A stretch of 64,000 nucleotides of DNA from FEN-1073 sp050010135 (GTDB lineage: Bacteria > Chloroflexota > Anaerolineae > Anaerolineales > RBG-16-64-43). Shown in pieces: positions 8,857 through 17,698 of this stretch. Numbering within the stretch: the first letter of the stretch is position 1; every line of letters begins with the position of its first letter. The notes beneath the pieces are model-generated. The model was given only the letters and a program-made list of their open reading frames with translations, searched no databases and was not told the origin of the DNA. The translations under genes and the position numbers were made by a program. The DNA lies in the NCBI GenBank assembly GCA_050010135.1, contig JBEKLP010000004.1, positions 9,335 through 73,334 on the forward strand. The letters are read 5' to 3'.

Positions 8857-9813
8857 ATGGCGACCCCGGATATCAGCGTCATCATTCCCGTTCTGAACAT
8901 GCGCCGCTTTTTACCCGACGCAATCGAATCGGTGTACGCCCAGACAGTGCTCGATTGGGAAATTATCCTGGTCGACGACGGGTCGGATGACGGGAGTCTC
9001 GAACTCGCGTTCGAGTACGTTCAACGCGATCCTGAGCGGGTCCGGGTTCTCACGTCTTCCGCTTCCTCCTCCCACGGAGCGAGCGCCGCCCGCAATCGCG
9101 GACTCCAGGCTGCCCGGGGAGAGTTCATTGCTTTCCTGGACGCCGACGATATCTGGCTGCCGGAAAAATTGGAACGCCAGAGGAATCTGCTCACCGAATA
9201 TCCCGACGCGGCGATGACCTTTGCGCGGGTCCATTATTTTTTCGAGAACCCCGACGAAGGAGCCGGATGGGATCAGGCGTTCGCTCCCCTGGAAGCCCGA
9301 ACGTACCCCCCGCCGGAATTGACGGTGGAATTCCTGCGAAACGCGGATATTTATCCCTGCCCCACCGCCACCCTGATCCGCTGTTCCGCCTTGATGGAAG
9401 TGGGCGGGTTTGAAGAACGGTTCCGCAAAGTGCGGACCGATCTGGCGGTATGGGTTAAACTCAGCGTTCATTTTCCGGTCTATGCTGATTCGGCGTTTGT
9501 GGCCCGCTACCGGCAGCACGGTCAATCCTCCGTGGCGCGCATGTTCAGCGATCCGGAGGCGTACCACAGGAACGAGATGGACTTCTGGTGCTGGCTCCTG
9601 CAGTACCTCGAGGCCCTGCCGGAAAAAATCCGCCGGCAACCGGAATCGCTGGCCTGCCGGCAGGTGTTCCGACTCATCCTGGCGGAGGTGATGCAGGGCC
9701 GGCGGCAAAACCCGTTTGCCTGGCGCTGGGCCGTACTGCGGCGGATCTGGCGGTATCCCGCCTTCCAGCGGGAAGCTCGTTGGATTCGCATTTTGCTTCC
9801 AAGAAGCATGTGA
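8857..9813 (+). CDS. Family 2 glycosyltransferase
   Basis: 318 residues, cytoplasmic GT-A enzyme. The canonical GT2 start ISVIIPVLNMRRFL is at residues 5-18, IILVDDGSDDGS carries the nucleotide-binding aspartates (about residues 37-48), and AFLDADDIWLP (about residue 93) is the DxD metal site. The helix AARNRGLQAARGEF is also standard. The C-terminal half lacks membrane segments, so it is probably a transferase adding one sugar to a lipid-linked intermediate. It is spaced 7 bases from the upstream membrane transferase and is presumably co-transcribed. Confidence 0.9.
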   Translation: MATPDISVIIPVLNMRRFLPDAIESVYAQTVLDWEIILVDDGSDDGSLELAFEYVQRDPERVRVLTSSASSSHGASAARNRGLQAARGEFIAFLDADDIWLPEKLERQRNLLTEYPDAAMTFARVHYFFENPDEGAGWDQAFAPLEARTYPPPELTVEFLRNADIYPCPTATLIRCSALMEVGGFEERFRKVRTDLAVWVKLSVHFPVYADSAFVARYRQHGQSSVARMFSDPEAYHRNEMDFWCWLLQYLEALPEKIRRQPESLACRQVFRLILAEVMQGRRQNPFAWRWAVLRRIWRYPAFQREARWIRILLPRSM

Positions 9814-9950
9814 TAATAGCGACCGGGAGGAAGTTGCGGGCTAAGTTTTTTCCCTTTGAAAAATCAAGTCCGGAATCCCGTCCTGATCGAGAAGATACCC
9901 GGATTTGAATACAGTTAGGCCAAAGAATGGTTGTAGACACAGAGGTGAGA

Positions 9951-11819
9951 ATGTTATCAAAAATTAAATCCACAATCTGGATAGACCTGCTTATTATCTT
10001 CGCAGCGGGTACCGTGACAATGCTTGTGCGTTACCAGGGATGGAAAAGCTGGGAGTTGGCCAATGTAGATATGTTTCCTTATTACCAGGGAGTACAAGAT
10101 TTCCTTTCCACGGGAAGGATCCTTGAAAAAGGTGAATTATCAAGTTACTCCTCCGACAATCCCCCTGGTACGTTCTATTTACTAATCCCGGGGATCTTGC
10201 TGACTCCGGATCCTCGGCTGCAAAACCTGGCGGGCAATATGATCCTGGTATTCGGCACTCTGATCTTCCTGTATTTGGTGACTCGGGAAGTTGCCGGACG
10301 GGTGGTTGCTCTTTCGGCAACGGTTGTATTTGGCCTGAGCCGTTTAGGATTCATGGGGATTTGGCCCATCGGCCATCCAATTTTCATTCTGGCATCGCTC
10401 TACTTTCTACTGCTTTGGATTAAACGGCGCGCCGCTTGGGCGCTCGGGGTGGTAATAGCGATCCTTGCCTATGGATTGTATGTCGACTTGGCGATCATTC
10501 CGTTCCTTTTTGTCATTCCCGTTCTATGGCTGATCTATCGGCCGCCATTGAGTTGGAAGAGCCTGCTCGTCTCGGGATTGTTTGGTTTACTCGTATGGTT
10601 TCCATACCTGAGGTATGAATACACCCGCGGGTTCGTGGACCTGGCGTCATTGCTCCTAATGCGTCCCGAAAATTCTGTATGGAAAAACACCTCCACCTCC
10701 CCCATCTACTGTTACGCGACGGAACCAGGGGAAAACGACGTACCGAACGGTGTGTATCTCCCGTATATCGGAGGATCGGAAATCCAGAAGCGAGTGGTCT
10801 ATCCGCTTCCCGGCTGGAAAAATCAAGCGGCCTACAAGTCGTGCAGGATCCTTTTGAACATCGACAGGAACTTCGATGGGGATTTGTTCCTGCTTGGTGC
10901 CAACAGATATTTTGACTCGATCCTTTGGTGGGTTTTTATGACCGGTTGGATGACGTTTGGTTGGGTTGTTGTGCGAGCGTGGAGCCCCATGCAACGGGTT
11001 ATCGACGCCGTCGCTAAGAGAAGGAAATGGATTCCTTTAGCTCTGGCGGCGGGGGGAGCGCTTGTTTTCTATCTGTTGGCAACCCCGGCTATCTTGGAAC
11101 AATTTGCGGCGGATAAATCTATCGACCATAATATTTTCCTGACCGTCATTCAATTCCGGGAATATATGCCGTGGATTTGGCTAGCCATCTGCTTGGGATT
11201 GTATCTCTCCATATATGTACCGGATTCCAATCCGGACAACGTAATTCTTTTCATTGCGTTTAGCCTGCCCTGGATAATACTATTGATCTTGGCGGAGCCC
11301 GGAAGGCCGGAGCGCTTCTGGTATATGTGGCCGCTGCAAGTCCTTGTAATGGTTCTGTTCCTCCGCTGGTTAGCGGAGATATTCCACCGCGTCCGTCTGG
11401 CATTTTGGATCCTGGTCGTTGCCTTGGGTGTAGCCTTGCTGCCGATCCCATTTGATGTGGAACATATTTCCAATGGATTAGCCAACGGCTATGCAGGCAA
11501 CGATTCCGACCAGTGGAAGGTCGCAGAGTTTTTATCCGGAGAGGCTAAAACCGAAGGAGTGGATTCCTTACGGGTGGAGTATTGGTTGGCGGATTCCAAC
11601 TCACCGATAAACCCCCTCCATCCGGAAAACCATTTCAGCGATTGGTTTGATTATCTGCTTCTTTACCCATTCGGAGTTCATAATGTGGGGGGGATTGCCT
11701 CGGGGTCGGCTGGAACCGTTTGGGAGGTTGTGGACGTTAAGGTGGGTTTGCCGGATTCCTTAAAGGGAGCGTCGCCGGTTGCCACGATCGGCCATTATTC
11801 GATCTATCAAATTCCGTGA
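9951..11819 (+). CDS. Multi-pass membrane glycosyltransferase-like protein (paralogue of 25192-27060)
   Basis: 622 residues, the same length as its paralogue at 25192-27060. ATG 9951 follows GAGGTGAGA, a strong ribosome-binding site. Shared landmarks are WELANVDMFPYYQG near the N-terminus (acidic loop), PDNPPGTFYLL-type text, LWPNGHP/IWPIGHP, and a mid-protein extracytoplasmic block with STPIYCYATEPGE, VVYPLPGW and DRNFDGDLF. About ten helices are evident. Lines sampled by eye here have about 48 % GC, versus 57-60 % around it, so this copy may be a later acquisition. Predicted GT-C-like function; donor unknown. Confidence 0.7.
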   Translation: MLSKIKSTIWIDLLIIFAAGTVTMLVRYQGWKSWELANVDMFPYYQGVQDFLSTGRILEKGELSSYSSDNPPGTFYLLIPGILLTPDPRLQNLAGNMILVFGTLIFLYLVTREVAGRVVALSATVVFGLSRLGFMGIWPIGHPIFILASLYFLLLWIKRRAAWALGVVIAILAYGLYVDLAIIPFLFVIPVLWLIYRPPLSWKSLLVSGLFGLLVWFPYLRYEYTRGFVDLASLLLMRPENSVWKNTSTSPIYCYATEPGENDVPNGVYLPYIGGSEIQKRVVYPLPGWKNQAAYKSCRILLNIDRNFDGDLFLLGANRYFDSILWWVFMTGWMTFGWVVVRAWSPMQRVIDAVAKRRKWIPLALAAGGALVFYLLATPAILEQFAADKSIDHNIFLTVIQFREYMPWIWLAICLGLYLSIYVPDSNPDNVILFIAFSLPWIILLILAEPGRPERFWYMWPLQVLVMVLFLRWLAEIFHRVRLAFWILVVALGVALLPIPFDVEHISNGLANGYAGNDSDQWKVAEFLSGEAKTEGVDSLRVEYWLADSNSPINPLHPENHFSDWFDYLLLYPFGVHNVGGIASGSAGTVWEVVDVKVGLPDSLKGASPVATIGHYSIYQIP

Positions 11820-11951
11820 GTTTCTCTGCGGTGTGGGTTGATACCGGGTGATTTTCGCCGGATGAGCGAACCGCGCCCGATTAATTGGATCACAATAATT
11901 GAGACAGGCGGAACATCCGCTTGATTGAAAGATAGCTACCTGGAGGTCGGT

Positions 11952-12794
11952 GTGTTGGGTAAAAAAGGACGGTTGTGGAATGGACTTCTCTCTTTCCATC
12001 GGGCGATCAACCGCTGGCGATTCTGGCCGGCGGGGGTTCTGCCGTTGCCCGCCAATCCCGCCAGCCGGCATTTTGCGTTTGACCGGGGAACACCCATTGA
12101 CCGGTATTTCATCGTCCGATTCCTGGAACGCAACGCGGAATATATCCGCGGCCGGGTGTTGGAAGTGGGCGACCGCGGGTACACGCAAACTTACGGGGGG
12201 GAGCGCGTCGCGCAGTCGGACGTATTGCATGTGACCTCGGGGAATCCGGAAGCCACAATCATCGGCGATCTGGCGACCGGGAAGGGTCTCCCGCGGGGCG
12301 TCTACGATTGCCTGGTCCTGACCCAAACCCTGCACGTGATTTACGACGTGCATTCGGCGGTGAAAAATATCTACCGGTTGCTGAAGCCCGGCGGCGTCGC
12401 GCTGGTGACGATTCCAGGGATAACCCCGATCAGCCGCTTCGACGCTGAGCGCTGGGGCGATTTCTGGCGAATGACCCCCGAGGCAGTCCAGCGATTATTT
12501 GCCGAAGCGTTTTCGCCGGAGGATGTGGAGATCGAGGTCTTCGGCAATGTGCGCCTGTCGGTCGCTTACCTGTACGGCCTGGCCGTGGAGGAAATACCCG
12601 CCTCGGCGCTCTCCGAACGCGACCCCGACTATCCTTTGCTGATTTGCATCTGTGCGAAAAAGGGAACTGCTCAGCCGGGAAGATCCGGCACACGGATTTC
12701 GCGGAAAAGACGGATTACACCCGCTTCTCCCGGTGCCCCCGCTACGCGAGGGCGGACGCGAGGGCGGGCGCGAGGGCCGGCGCGGAAGGGATAA
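11952..12794 (+). CDS. SAM-dependent methyltransferase-like protein with basic repeat tail
   Basis: About 280 residues. The start is GTG 11952 or TTG 11955, both correctly spaced from GGAGGT at 11942-11947. The fold is a class I methyltransferase of the methyltransferase_11 type: RGRVLEVGDRGYT (motif I, atypical because GDRG replaces the usual GxGxG), YDCLVLTQTLHVIYDV and IYRLLKPGGVALVTIPG. The catalytic-like domain ends near LLICICAKKG. After that come about 40 residues rich in Arg, Gly, Ala and Pro, encoded over a 12-base tandem repeat. Homologous folds usually stop at the CAKKG position, so the tail may be an acquired extension. The change in motif I makes activity uncertain. Confidence 0.72.
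   Translation: MLGKKGRLWNGLLSFHRAINRWRFWPAGVLPLPANPASRHFAFDRGTPIDRYFIVRFLERNAEYIRGRVLEVGDRGYTQTYGGERVAQSDVLHVTSGNPEATIIGDLATGKGLPRGVYDCLVLTQTLHVIYDVHSAVKNIYRLLKPGGVALVTIPGITPISRFDAERWGDFWRMTPEAVQRLFAEAFSPEDVEIEVFGNVRLSVAYLYGLAVEEIPASALSERDPDYPLLICICAKKGTAQPGRSGTRISRKRRITPASPGAPATRGRTRGRARGPARKG
12746..12781 (+). repeat. Three-copy 12-base tandem repeat inside a coding tail
   Basis: Units GCGAGGGCGGAC, GCGAGGGCGGGC and GCGAGGGCCGGC run head to tail. The 12-base period keeps the reading frame and encodes the RGR/TRGRARG tail of the methyltransferase-like protein. It looks like slippage-generated sequence. Confidence 0.8.
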
Positions 12795-12975
12795 GTGTTC
12801 GATATATATCGGTGAGCCTACCCCCGAACTCCGAATGGTCCGCGATATCCGCGAAAAAAAGATATGGAAAAAATATCCGTAGGAAATAGAAAAAGGATCC
12901 AAACTTTACGCGCCGTCGGTCCATTCGGCGATCTTTCGGAATAGCAGTTACAATATATCGAGAAAGGGATGAGGA

Positions 12976-14187
12976 TTGAAGCAGGCTGTTGCCTCCTTTT
13001 GGTATCAACGCCTCCGGCCGGTGTATTTGCGGGCGGCCGCGTTGATTCTGCGTGGATTGGGTGTTTCCTCGCGTCACGGCGGCGTCCCCCGGGGCGTGAT
13101 TTGGGATGCAGGGGAATGGATCCGGGTCACGGAAAAAGTCAGACCGTGGGCGGAACGAGGATCCCGCCATTGGCAGGTGAAGGTCCGGGAGAGCGAACTC
13201 TATATTGGAGAACTACCGCGCACCATTGAAAAATCCGTTCACCCGGTCTTTTACGATCAGCGTTTCTTCCGGTTCCCCGAATTGTCCGTGACTTGTATCC
13301 GGCGCGGGCGTGTGGCGACTTCCCAGGGATTTGTGATTTCCCCCGAAGATTATATCTTCGACGAATTTACCCACCAGTGGGGTGAATCCATTTGGAAATC
13401 CGGGGTATTTCAGCAACCCGGGCTCCCGCGGATGGAATATCGCGATGGCGTCTGGGCGACCCTGGTGGCACCGGCTTCAAGCCGCAACACCCACCATTGG
13501 CTGACGGACGGGTTGCTCCGGCTTGCGGTTTTAGAAGAGGCCGGGCTTGCCAAACACACCAATTTCATTATCCCGGATCTGCAGCCGCGATTTCTCGATC
13601 CGATGGAGGCTTTGGGATACGGAGCGGAACGATGTGCCGGGCTGCGGTCCGGGCATTGGGAAGTAGAGCACCTGCTGGTGCCCTCCTTCCTGGCGCCTCC
13701 TGGATTCATGCGACCATGGGGATTTCACTGGCTGCGTAACCGGCTGGGCATTGAAGGCAAGCCTCCGGGCAAACGGCGGTTTTGGATCGGGCGTAACCGC
13801 GCACGGGGAAGGCATCTGCTCAACGAAGAGGAATTGCTCCCCATTCTGAAAAAGGCGGGATTTGAATACTTGGAACTGGAAGACCTTTCCTTCCATGAGC
13901 AGATGAAGCTCTACTCTCAGGCGGGCGTCATCGCGGCGCCGCACGGCGCGGGAGTGACCAATATTCTCTTCGCCCCGCGCCGCATCCGCGTGCTGGAGCT
14001 TTTTCCAGAACGGTACGTCGTTCCCGTATTTTGCATGCTGGCTCACGTCCTAGATCAGGAATATTTCTATCTCATCGGGACCACCACGCCGGATGATATC
14101 TCGAAAGATTTCAACAATATGGACAATTACCGGGTGGCGCCGGAGCGTTTGATCGAAACCTTACGGATGATGTCGCTGTTGAAGTGA
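12976..14187 (+). CDS. Family 61 glycosyltransferase (DUF563), copy A
   Basis: 403 residues. TTG 12976 follows GGGATGAGG. The GT61 hallmarks are visible: THHWLTDGLLRLAVLEEAG in the centre, the block GFMRPWGFHWLRNRLGI, RRFWIGRNRARGRHLLNEEELLPIL, and the C-terminal APHGAGVTNILFAP (about residue 318), the conserved His-Gly-Ala-Gly region of this GT-B family. These are cytoplasmic transferases of capsule and exopolysaccharide loci with pentose, GlcNAc or other donors. A second GT61 gene (15579-16748) has the same block order, with an unknown gene and a decayed relative in between. Confidence 0.85.
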   Translation: MKQAVASFWYQRLRPVYLRAAALILRGLGVSSRHGGVPRGVIWDAGEWIRVTEKVRPWAERGSRHWQVKVRESELYIGELPRTIEKSVHPVFYDQRFFRFPELSVTCIRRGRVATSQGFVISPEDYIFDEFTHQWGESIWKSGVFQQPGLPRMEYRDGVWATLVAPASSRNTHHWLTDGLLRLAVLEEAGLAKHTNFIIPDLQPRFLDPMEALGYGAERCAGLRSGHWEVEHLLVPSFLAPPGFMRPWGFHWLRNRLGIEGKPPGKRRFWIGRNRARGRHLLNEEELLPILKKAGFEYLELEDLSFHEQMKLYSQAGVIAAPHGAGVTNILFAPRRIRVLELFPERYVVPVFCMLAHVLDQEYFYLIGTTTPDDISKDFNNMDNYRVAPERLIETLRMMSLLK

Positions 14188-14290
14188 TGGCTGCCAAAAC
14201 TGCACTCCTAGAGGAAGTTCTGCGAACTTTGCGGTAGCGCCGGGTGAGTTCTCCGAAAGAGGATGCCGGAGTCGCCAGAAGGGAAAGATC

Positions 14291-15088
14291 ATGTGCAATG
14301 GAAGCGGCGAATCCAACACGTTGGAAGATACTTCCCTGCTCGTCCTTTCCTGCGATTCCTATTCCGACGCCTGGGAGCCCTTTTTCTTTTTCTTCTTCCG
14401 TTTCTGGCCGGCTTGCCCGTTCCCTGTGTATCTGGCCTCCAATCACCTTACCTACCCGGACGGCCGGGTCTGCATGCTGCATATCGAAGATCCAAAGACG
14501 GATTGGTCGACGGGTTTCCTATGGGCGGTCAGCCGCATTCCTTCCCGAAACGTGATCGTATGCATGGAGGATTATTTCCTCTCCGCCCCCGTGCAGGAGC
14601 AAACTGTGGTCGCGCTAATCCAATATGCTCGGCACCGAGACGCGGGCTATCTGCGCTTTGTGCCCATTCCGCCGCCCGATGCGCCGTGCGCGGATAACCC
14701 GTTGCTGGGCGAAATCCACAAGGGATCTCCGTATCGCAGCGCCAATCAGGCCGCTTGGTGGAAGAAGGAGGTCCTGCAACACGTGCTGAAGGCGGGGGAA
14801 GATCCATGGGAATTTGAAAGGTATGGGTCCGCGCGATCCAGCCAGCGGGACGAGGCGTTCCTCTCGCTGCGCGAAAACGTCGGATATCCCCTGGATTATT
14901 ACACTACGGCGATCCGGAAGGGGATGTGGGAGCCGGGCGCCGTGGCGATGTGCGAACAATACGGAATCCGATTGGATTTCAAGCGGCGCAAAGTGATGAC
15001 CCGGTACAGCCAGTGGCGAAGAAGCTTTAATGCCAACGTGAAGCATCCCGTCAAACAATGGCTCCGGCGATGGATCCGGAAGGAATGA
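14291..15088 (+). CDS. Conserved GT-A-like protein of polysaccharide loci, function unknown
   Basis: 265 residues. The N-terminal strand TSLLVLSCDSYSDAWEPFF is followed by a T-rich coding tract giving six Phe in a row, then VYLASN. The middle has FLWAVSRIPSRNVIVCMEDYFLSAPV, where EDYF could be the acidic metal-binding motif of a GT-A fold. The C-terminus has DPWEFERYGSARSS and AVAMCEQYGIRLD. I know similar uncharacterised proteins from capsule clusters but cannot name a reaction. A decayed paralogue lies directly downstream (15200-15512), so the gene was once tandemly duplicated. Confidence 0.65.
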   Translation: MCNGSGESNTLEDTSLLVLSCDSYSDAWEPFFFFFFRFWPACPFPVYLASNHLTYPDGRVCMLHIEDPKTDWSTGFLWAVSRIPSRNVIVCMEDYFLSAPVQEQTVVALIQYARHRDAGYLRFVPIPPPDAPCADNPLLGEIHKGSPYRSANQAAWWKKEVLQHVLKAGEDPWEFERYGSARSSQRDEAFLSLRENVGYPLDYYTTAIRKGMWEPGAVAMCEQYGIRLDFKRRKVMTRYSQWRRSFNANVKHPVKQWLRRWIRKE

Positions 15089-15199
15089 AAAAACGCGCCG
15101 GGGCTAAACCTCCGAGGGAGGCAGATGCGCTCCATGCATATCCTGATATGATCGAAAGAACGACTCATGAGAGAATGCGGCCCGGATGATGGCCGATCA

Positions 15200-15512
15200 A
15201 TGGATTGGTTCAAGCTAGTGCCCGGAGCCCGAGCGTTCCATGAAACCAGGATCTTTATCTCTCAGGATCAGGGCGGGGGTTGCGCTTCCGCGGAAGTAGT
15301 AAACGATGGCCGTCGTCCGCGGGTATTGGGAAAGAGGTGCGGTGGCCTTGTGCCGGCGGGAAAAGATCCCGGTGGATCTGCGCCGCCGCCCGGTTATGCC
15401 GCTGAGGATGCGCATGGAACGGTCGCTGCACAGGATGGGCGTTCCGGACCGTCTGACGAGAATGCTGACGTGGCCGCTTCGGTTCCGAACGATTTCGGGC
15501 GGCAAATCCTGA
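15200..15512 (+). pseudogene. Decayed 3' end of a paralogue of the 14291-15088 gene
   Basis: Reading in frame from 15200 gives WFKLVPGARAFHETRIFIS, which matches WEFERYGSARSS...FLS of the intact neighbour. A frame change near 15255 then gives SLSLR, and from 15306 the run RGYWERGAVALCRREKIPVDL matches KGMWEPGAVAMCEQYGIRLD. Two consecutive stops (TAG 15297-15299, TAA 15300-15302) fall where the intact gene has two Tyr codons. No N-terminal half is recognisable between 15089 and 15200. The stretch is therefore a truncated, frameshifted copy, and it accounts for most of the 491-base gap before the next gene. Confidence 0.78.
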
Positions 15513-15578
15513 ATGGTCTGATGATTCTTTCCGACGGAGGAATGGAAGCCGTGGATCCGCGAACCGAAAGGATGGGAA

Positions 15579-16748
15579 ATGAATAGGGCGAAAGCGGTCC
15601 TGGCATCCGTACGGCGGGCACTTCCCGGCACCGTGGTTCCGCGCGGCAGGATCCCGGATTTCCGCGCATGGTGCGACGCCCGCGAAACCCGCCTGCCTTG
15701 GATGGAGAAGGGATGGGATCGCTGGTACATCCCGGTGCGCGACATGGAGCTGGTGGAGATCGCTCCGCCGCTCAATCTCGACGGAACCGTCCATCCGGTG
15801 TATCGCGGGGGGCAGTTCTACCGTTATCCGCCGCTATATCTGGCGCAGATTCGCAACGGGCGGATCATCGGGTATGAAGGAACTATATTGACGCCCGATC
15901 GCCGGGTACTGGAGGAGTTCTCCTTTGCCTGGGGAGTGCCGCCCTCACAATGGTCGATTTTTTCCCGCCTAAGATTTCCCCCGCGGCAGGAAAAGACGGG
16001 CGCCATGCTCACCCTGCTTTCTCCGGTGTCGGCCAAGCCGAATTACTTTCACTGGTGGGCCGATACGGTGCCGCGGTTGGCCGTCGCGGAAGCCGCAGGG
16101 ATCCGTTATTACCAGGTGATCGTTCCAGAAGAAATGGAAGATTGGCAGCGGGAGTCCCTGGAGCGCCTGGGCGTTACCGCCGACCGCCAGGAGCCGTTCG
16201 GAGACGATTATTGGCAGGTGGAGAGTTTGCTTCTGCCGTCGCTGCTCGGATACTCCGGCATGATGCGACCGTGGGCCGCGGACTGGCTGCGCCGGCGGAT
16301 CGGGCTTCCGAAACCTGCAGCGCGCCGGCGACGGATCTACCTGCGGCGTGAAAAAGCGGGCTATCGCCGGGTGGCGAACGAGGCGGAACTCCTGCCCATC
16401 CTTGAAAAATATAAATTCGAATTCCACGAAACCCAGGGGTTGTCGCTTACGGAGCAGATGAAATTGTTTTCCGGAGCGGACTGCGTGGTTTCGATCCACG
16501 GCGCGGGATTGGCGAACTTACTGTTTTCCCAACCGGGAGTCAACGTGGTGGAGTTTATGTCACCCCTCCCGCAATATGCCAACAGTTGCTATTATTCCCT
16601 GTGCGCCGCGGCGGGCCATACGTACGGATATATCCTGGGCGAACACAACGCCGCGGATCTCGTCGAAAAGATGCCCGGCCGCTGGAGGATCGATCTCCGG
16701 GTTGATCCGGAAAAATTACGGCGGATGCTCGCCCGGTGGTATGGATAA
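15579..16748 (+). CDS. Family 61 glycosyltransferase (DUF563), copy B
   Basis: 389 residues. It follows the GT61 block order of copy A: NYFHWWADTVPRLAVAEAAG (about residues 150-169), GMMRPWAADWLRRRIGL, RRRIYLRREKAGYRRVANE, LSLTEQMKLFSGAD, and SIHGAGLANLLFSQPG (about residues 306-321), the conserved HGAG region. Probable cytoplasmic capsule or exopolysaccharide transferase. Its start ATG 15579 lies 66 bases after the decayed neighbour. The arrangement GT61, unknown, decayed unknown, GT61 suggests an old duplication of a two-gene unit. Donor and linkage are not predictable. Confidence 0.87.
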   Translation: MNRAKAVLASVRRALPGTVVPRGRIPDFRAWCDARETRLPWMEKGWDRWYIPVRDMELVEIAPPLNLDGTVHPVYRGGQFYRYPPLYLAQIRNGRIIGYEGTILTPDRRVLEEFSFAWGVPPSQWSIFSRLRFPPRQEKTGAMLTLLSPVSAKPNYFHWWADTVPRLAVAEAAGIRYYQVIVPEEMEDWQRESLERLGVTADRQEPFGDDYWQVESLLLPSLLGYSGMMRPWAADWLRRRIGLPKPAARRRRIYLRREKAGYRRVANEAELLPILEKYKFEFHETQGLSLTEQMKLFSGADCVVSIHGAGLANLLFSQPGVNVVEFMSPLPQYANSCYYSLCAAAGHTYGYILGEHNAADLVEKMPGRWRIDLRVDPEKLRRMLARWYG

Positions 16749-16783
16749 TGGTTTTCATTTGCGGCTGAGGATTATTCCACTCT

Positions 16784-17677
16784 ATGGCTCGGAAAAAAAC
16801 CGGAACGATTCTGCCGAAAATTTCCCTGGTGACGCCTTCATTTCAACAAGGACGGTTCCTGGAAGACTGCATCCGGTCGGTGCTGGGTCAAGAGTATCCG
16901 AATTTGGAATACTTCGTCATGGACGGCGGGTCGACCGACGAAAGCAAAAAAATTATCCGCCGCCATGCTGACCACCTGGCCTACTGGCGCAGCCACACCG
17001 ACGGCGGGCACATGGATGCCGTCCAGGACGGCTTCTATCGCTCCACCGGGGAAATCATGGGGTGGCTGAATTCCGACGACCGGCTGACTCCCTGGGCGCT
17101 GCAGGTTGTGGCCGCCGTGTTCCGGCAATTCCCCGAAGTGCAATGGATTACCAGCATGTATCCAATGATCATGAACGCCGAGGGGCTGGTCCTGGGTGCC
17201 CGGCACGTGGAGGGGTTTCACGCCGAAGCGTTTTACCGCGGGCGGAACGCGCCGTTCAATCCCCGCTTTTACTCGTGCATGATCCAACAGGAATCCACCT
17301 TCTGGCGGCGCGGGCTTTGGGAAAAAGCCGGCGCACGGGTGGACACCGGATTGCGCGTGGCCGGCGATTTCGAGCTGTGGTCGCGCTTTTTTGAACAAGC
17401 CGAGCTGTACACGCTCGCCGTTCCGCTGGGCATCTTCCGCATCCAGCCCGATTCCTTTTCGTCCAGAGAATTCAAACCCTATATGGAAGTCTGCCGGCGG
17501 GTCTTGGCCAAATATTCGCACCGGCCTCCCTCGCGGTTGGAATCCTTTGCGCGCCGGATTGCGCGCCTCTTGCCCCGCAGGATGCAGCCGCTGACCGGCC
17601 TGGCGTATCCCGTCTCCCACATCGTGAAGGGATCGGGGGACGGGCCATACGCCATCGACCGGGCGTGGATCATCTGA
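16784..17677 (+). CDS. Family 2 glycosyltransferase
   Basis: 297 residues. ISLVTPSFQQGRFLEDCIRSVLGQ (about residues 13-36) and MDGGSTDESKKII hold the nucleotide-binding region, and GEIMGWLNSDDRLTP (about residue 88) the DxD-type motif. This is the GT2 subgroup with SDD in place of DAD. The protein ends with a basic FARRIARLLPRR and TGLAYPV tail; a separate remnant of the same tail follows at 17699-17869. A related GT2 with the same NSDDRL motif lies at 19350-20258. Presumably cytoplasmic and part of the glycan assembly line. Confidence 0.9.
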   Translation: MARKKTGTILPKISLVTPSFQQGRFLEDCIRSVLGQEYPNLEYFVMDGGSTDESKKIIRRHADHLAYWRSHTDGGHMDAVQDGFYRSTGEIMGWLNSDDRLTPWALQVVAAVFRQFPEVQWITSMYPMIMNAEGLVLGARHVEGFHAEAFYRGRNAPFNPRFYSCMIQQESTFWRRGLWEKAGARVDTGLRVAGDFELWSRFFEQAELYTLAVPLGIFRIQPDSFSSREFKPYMEVCRRVLAKYSHRPPSRLESFARRIARLLPRRMQPLTGLAYPVSHIVKGSGDGPYAIDRAWII

Positions 17678-17698
17678 CGCTCCGGAGAGGCAGGCCTC

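Noticed and set aside
15167..15586. 139-codon frame in the gap between the unknown capsule gene and GT61 copy B
   Set aside because: Only its start matches the decayed paralogue; the rest is out of frame with the recognisable C-terminal text, so it is not a real gene.
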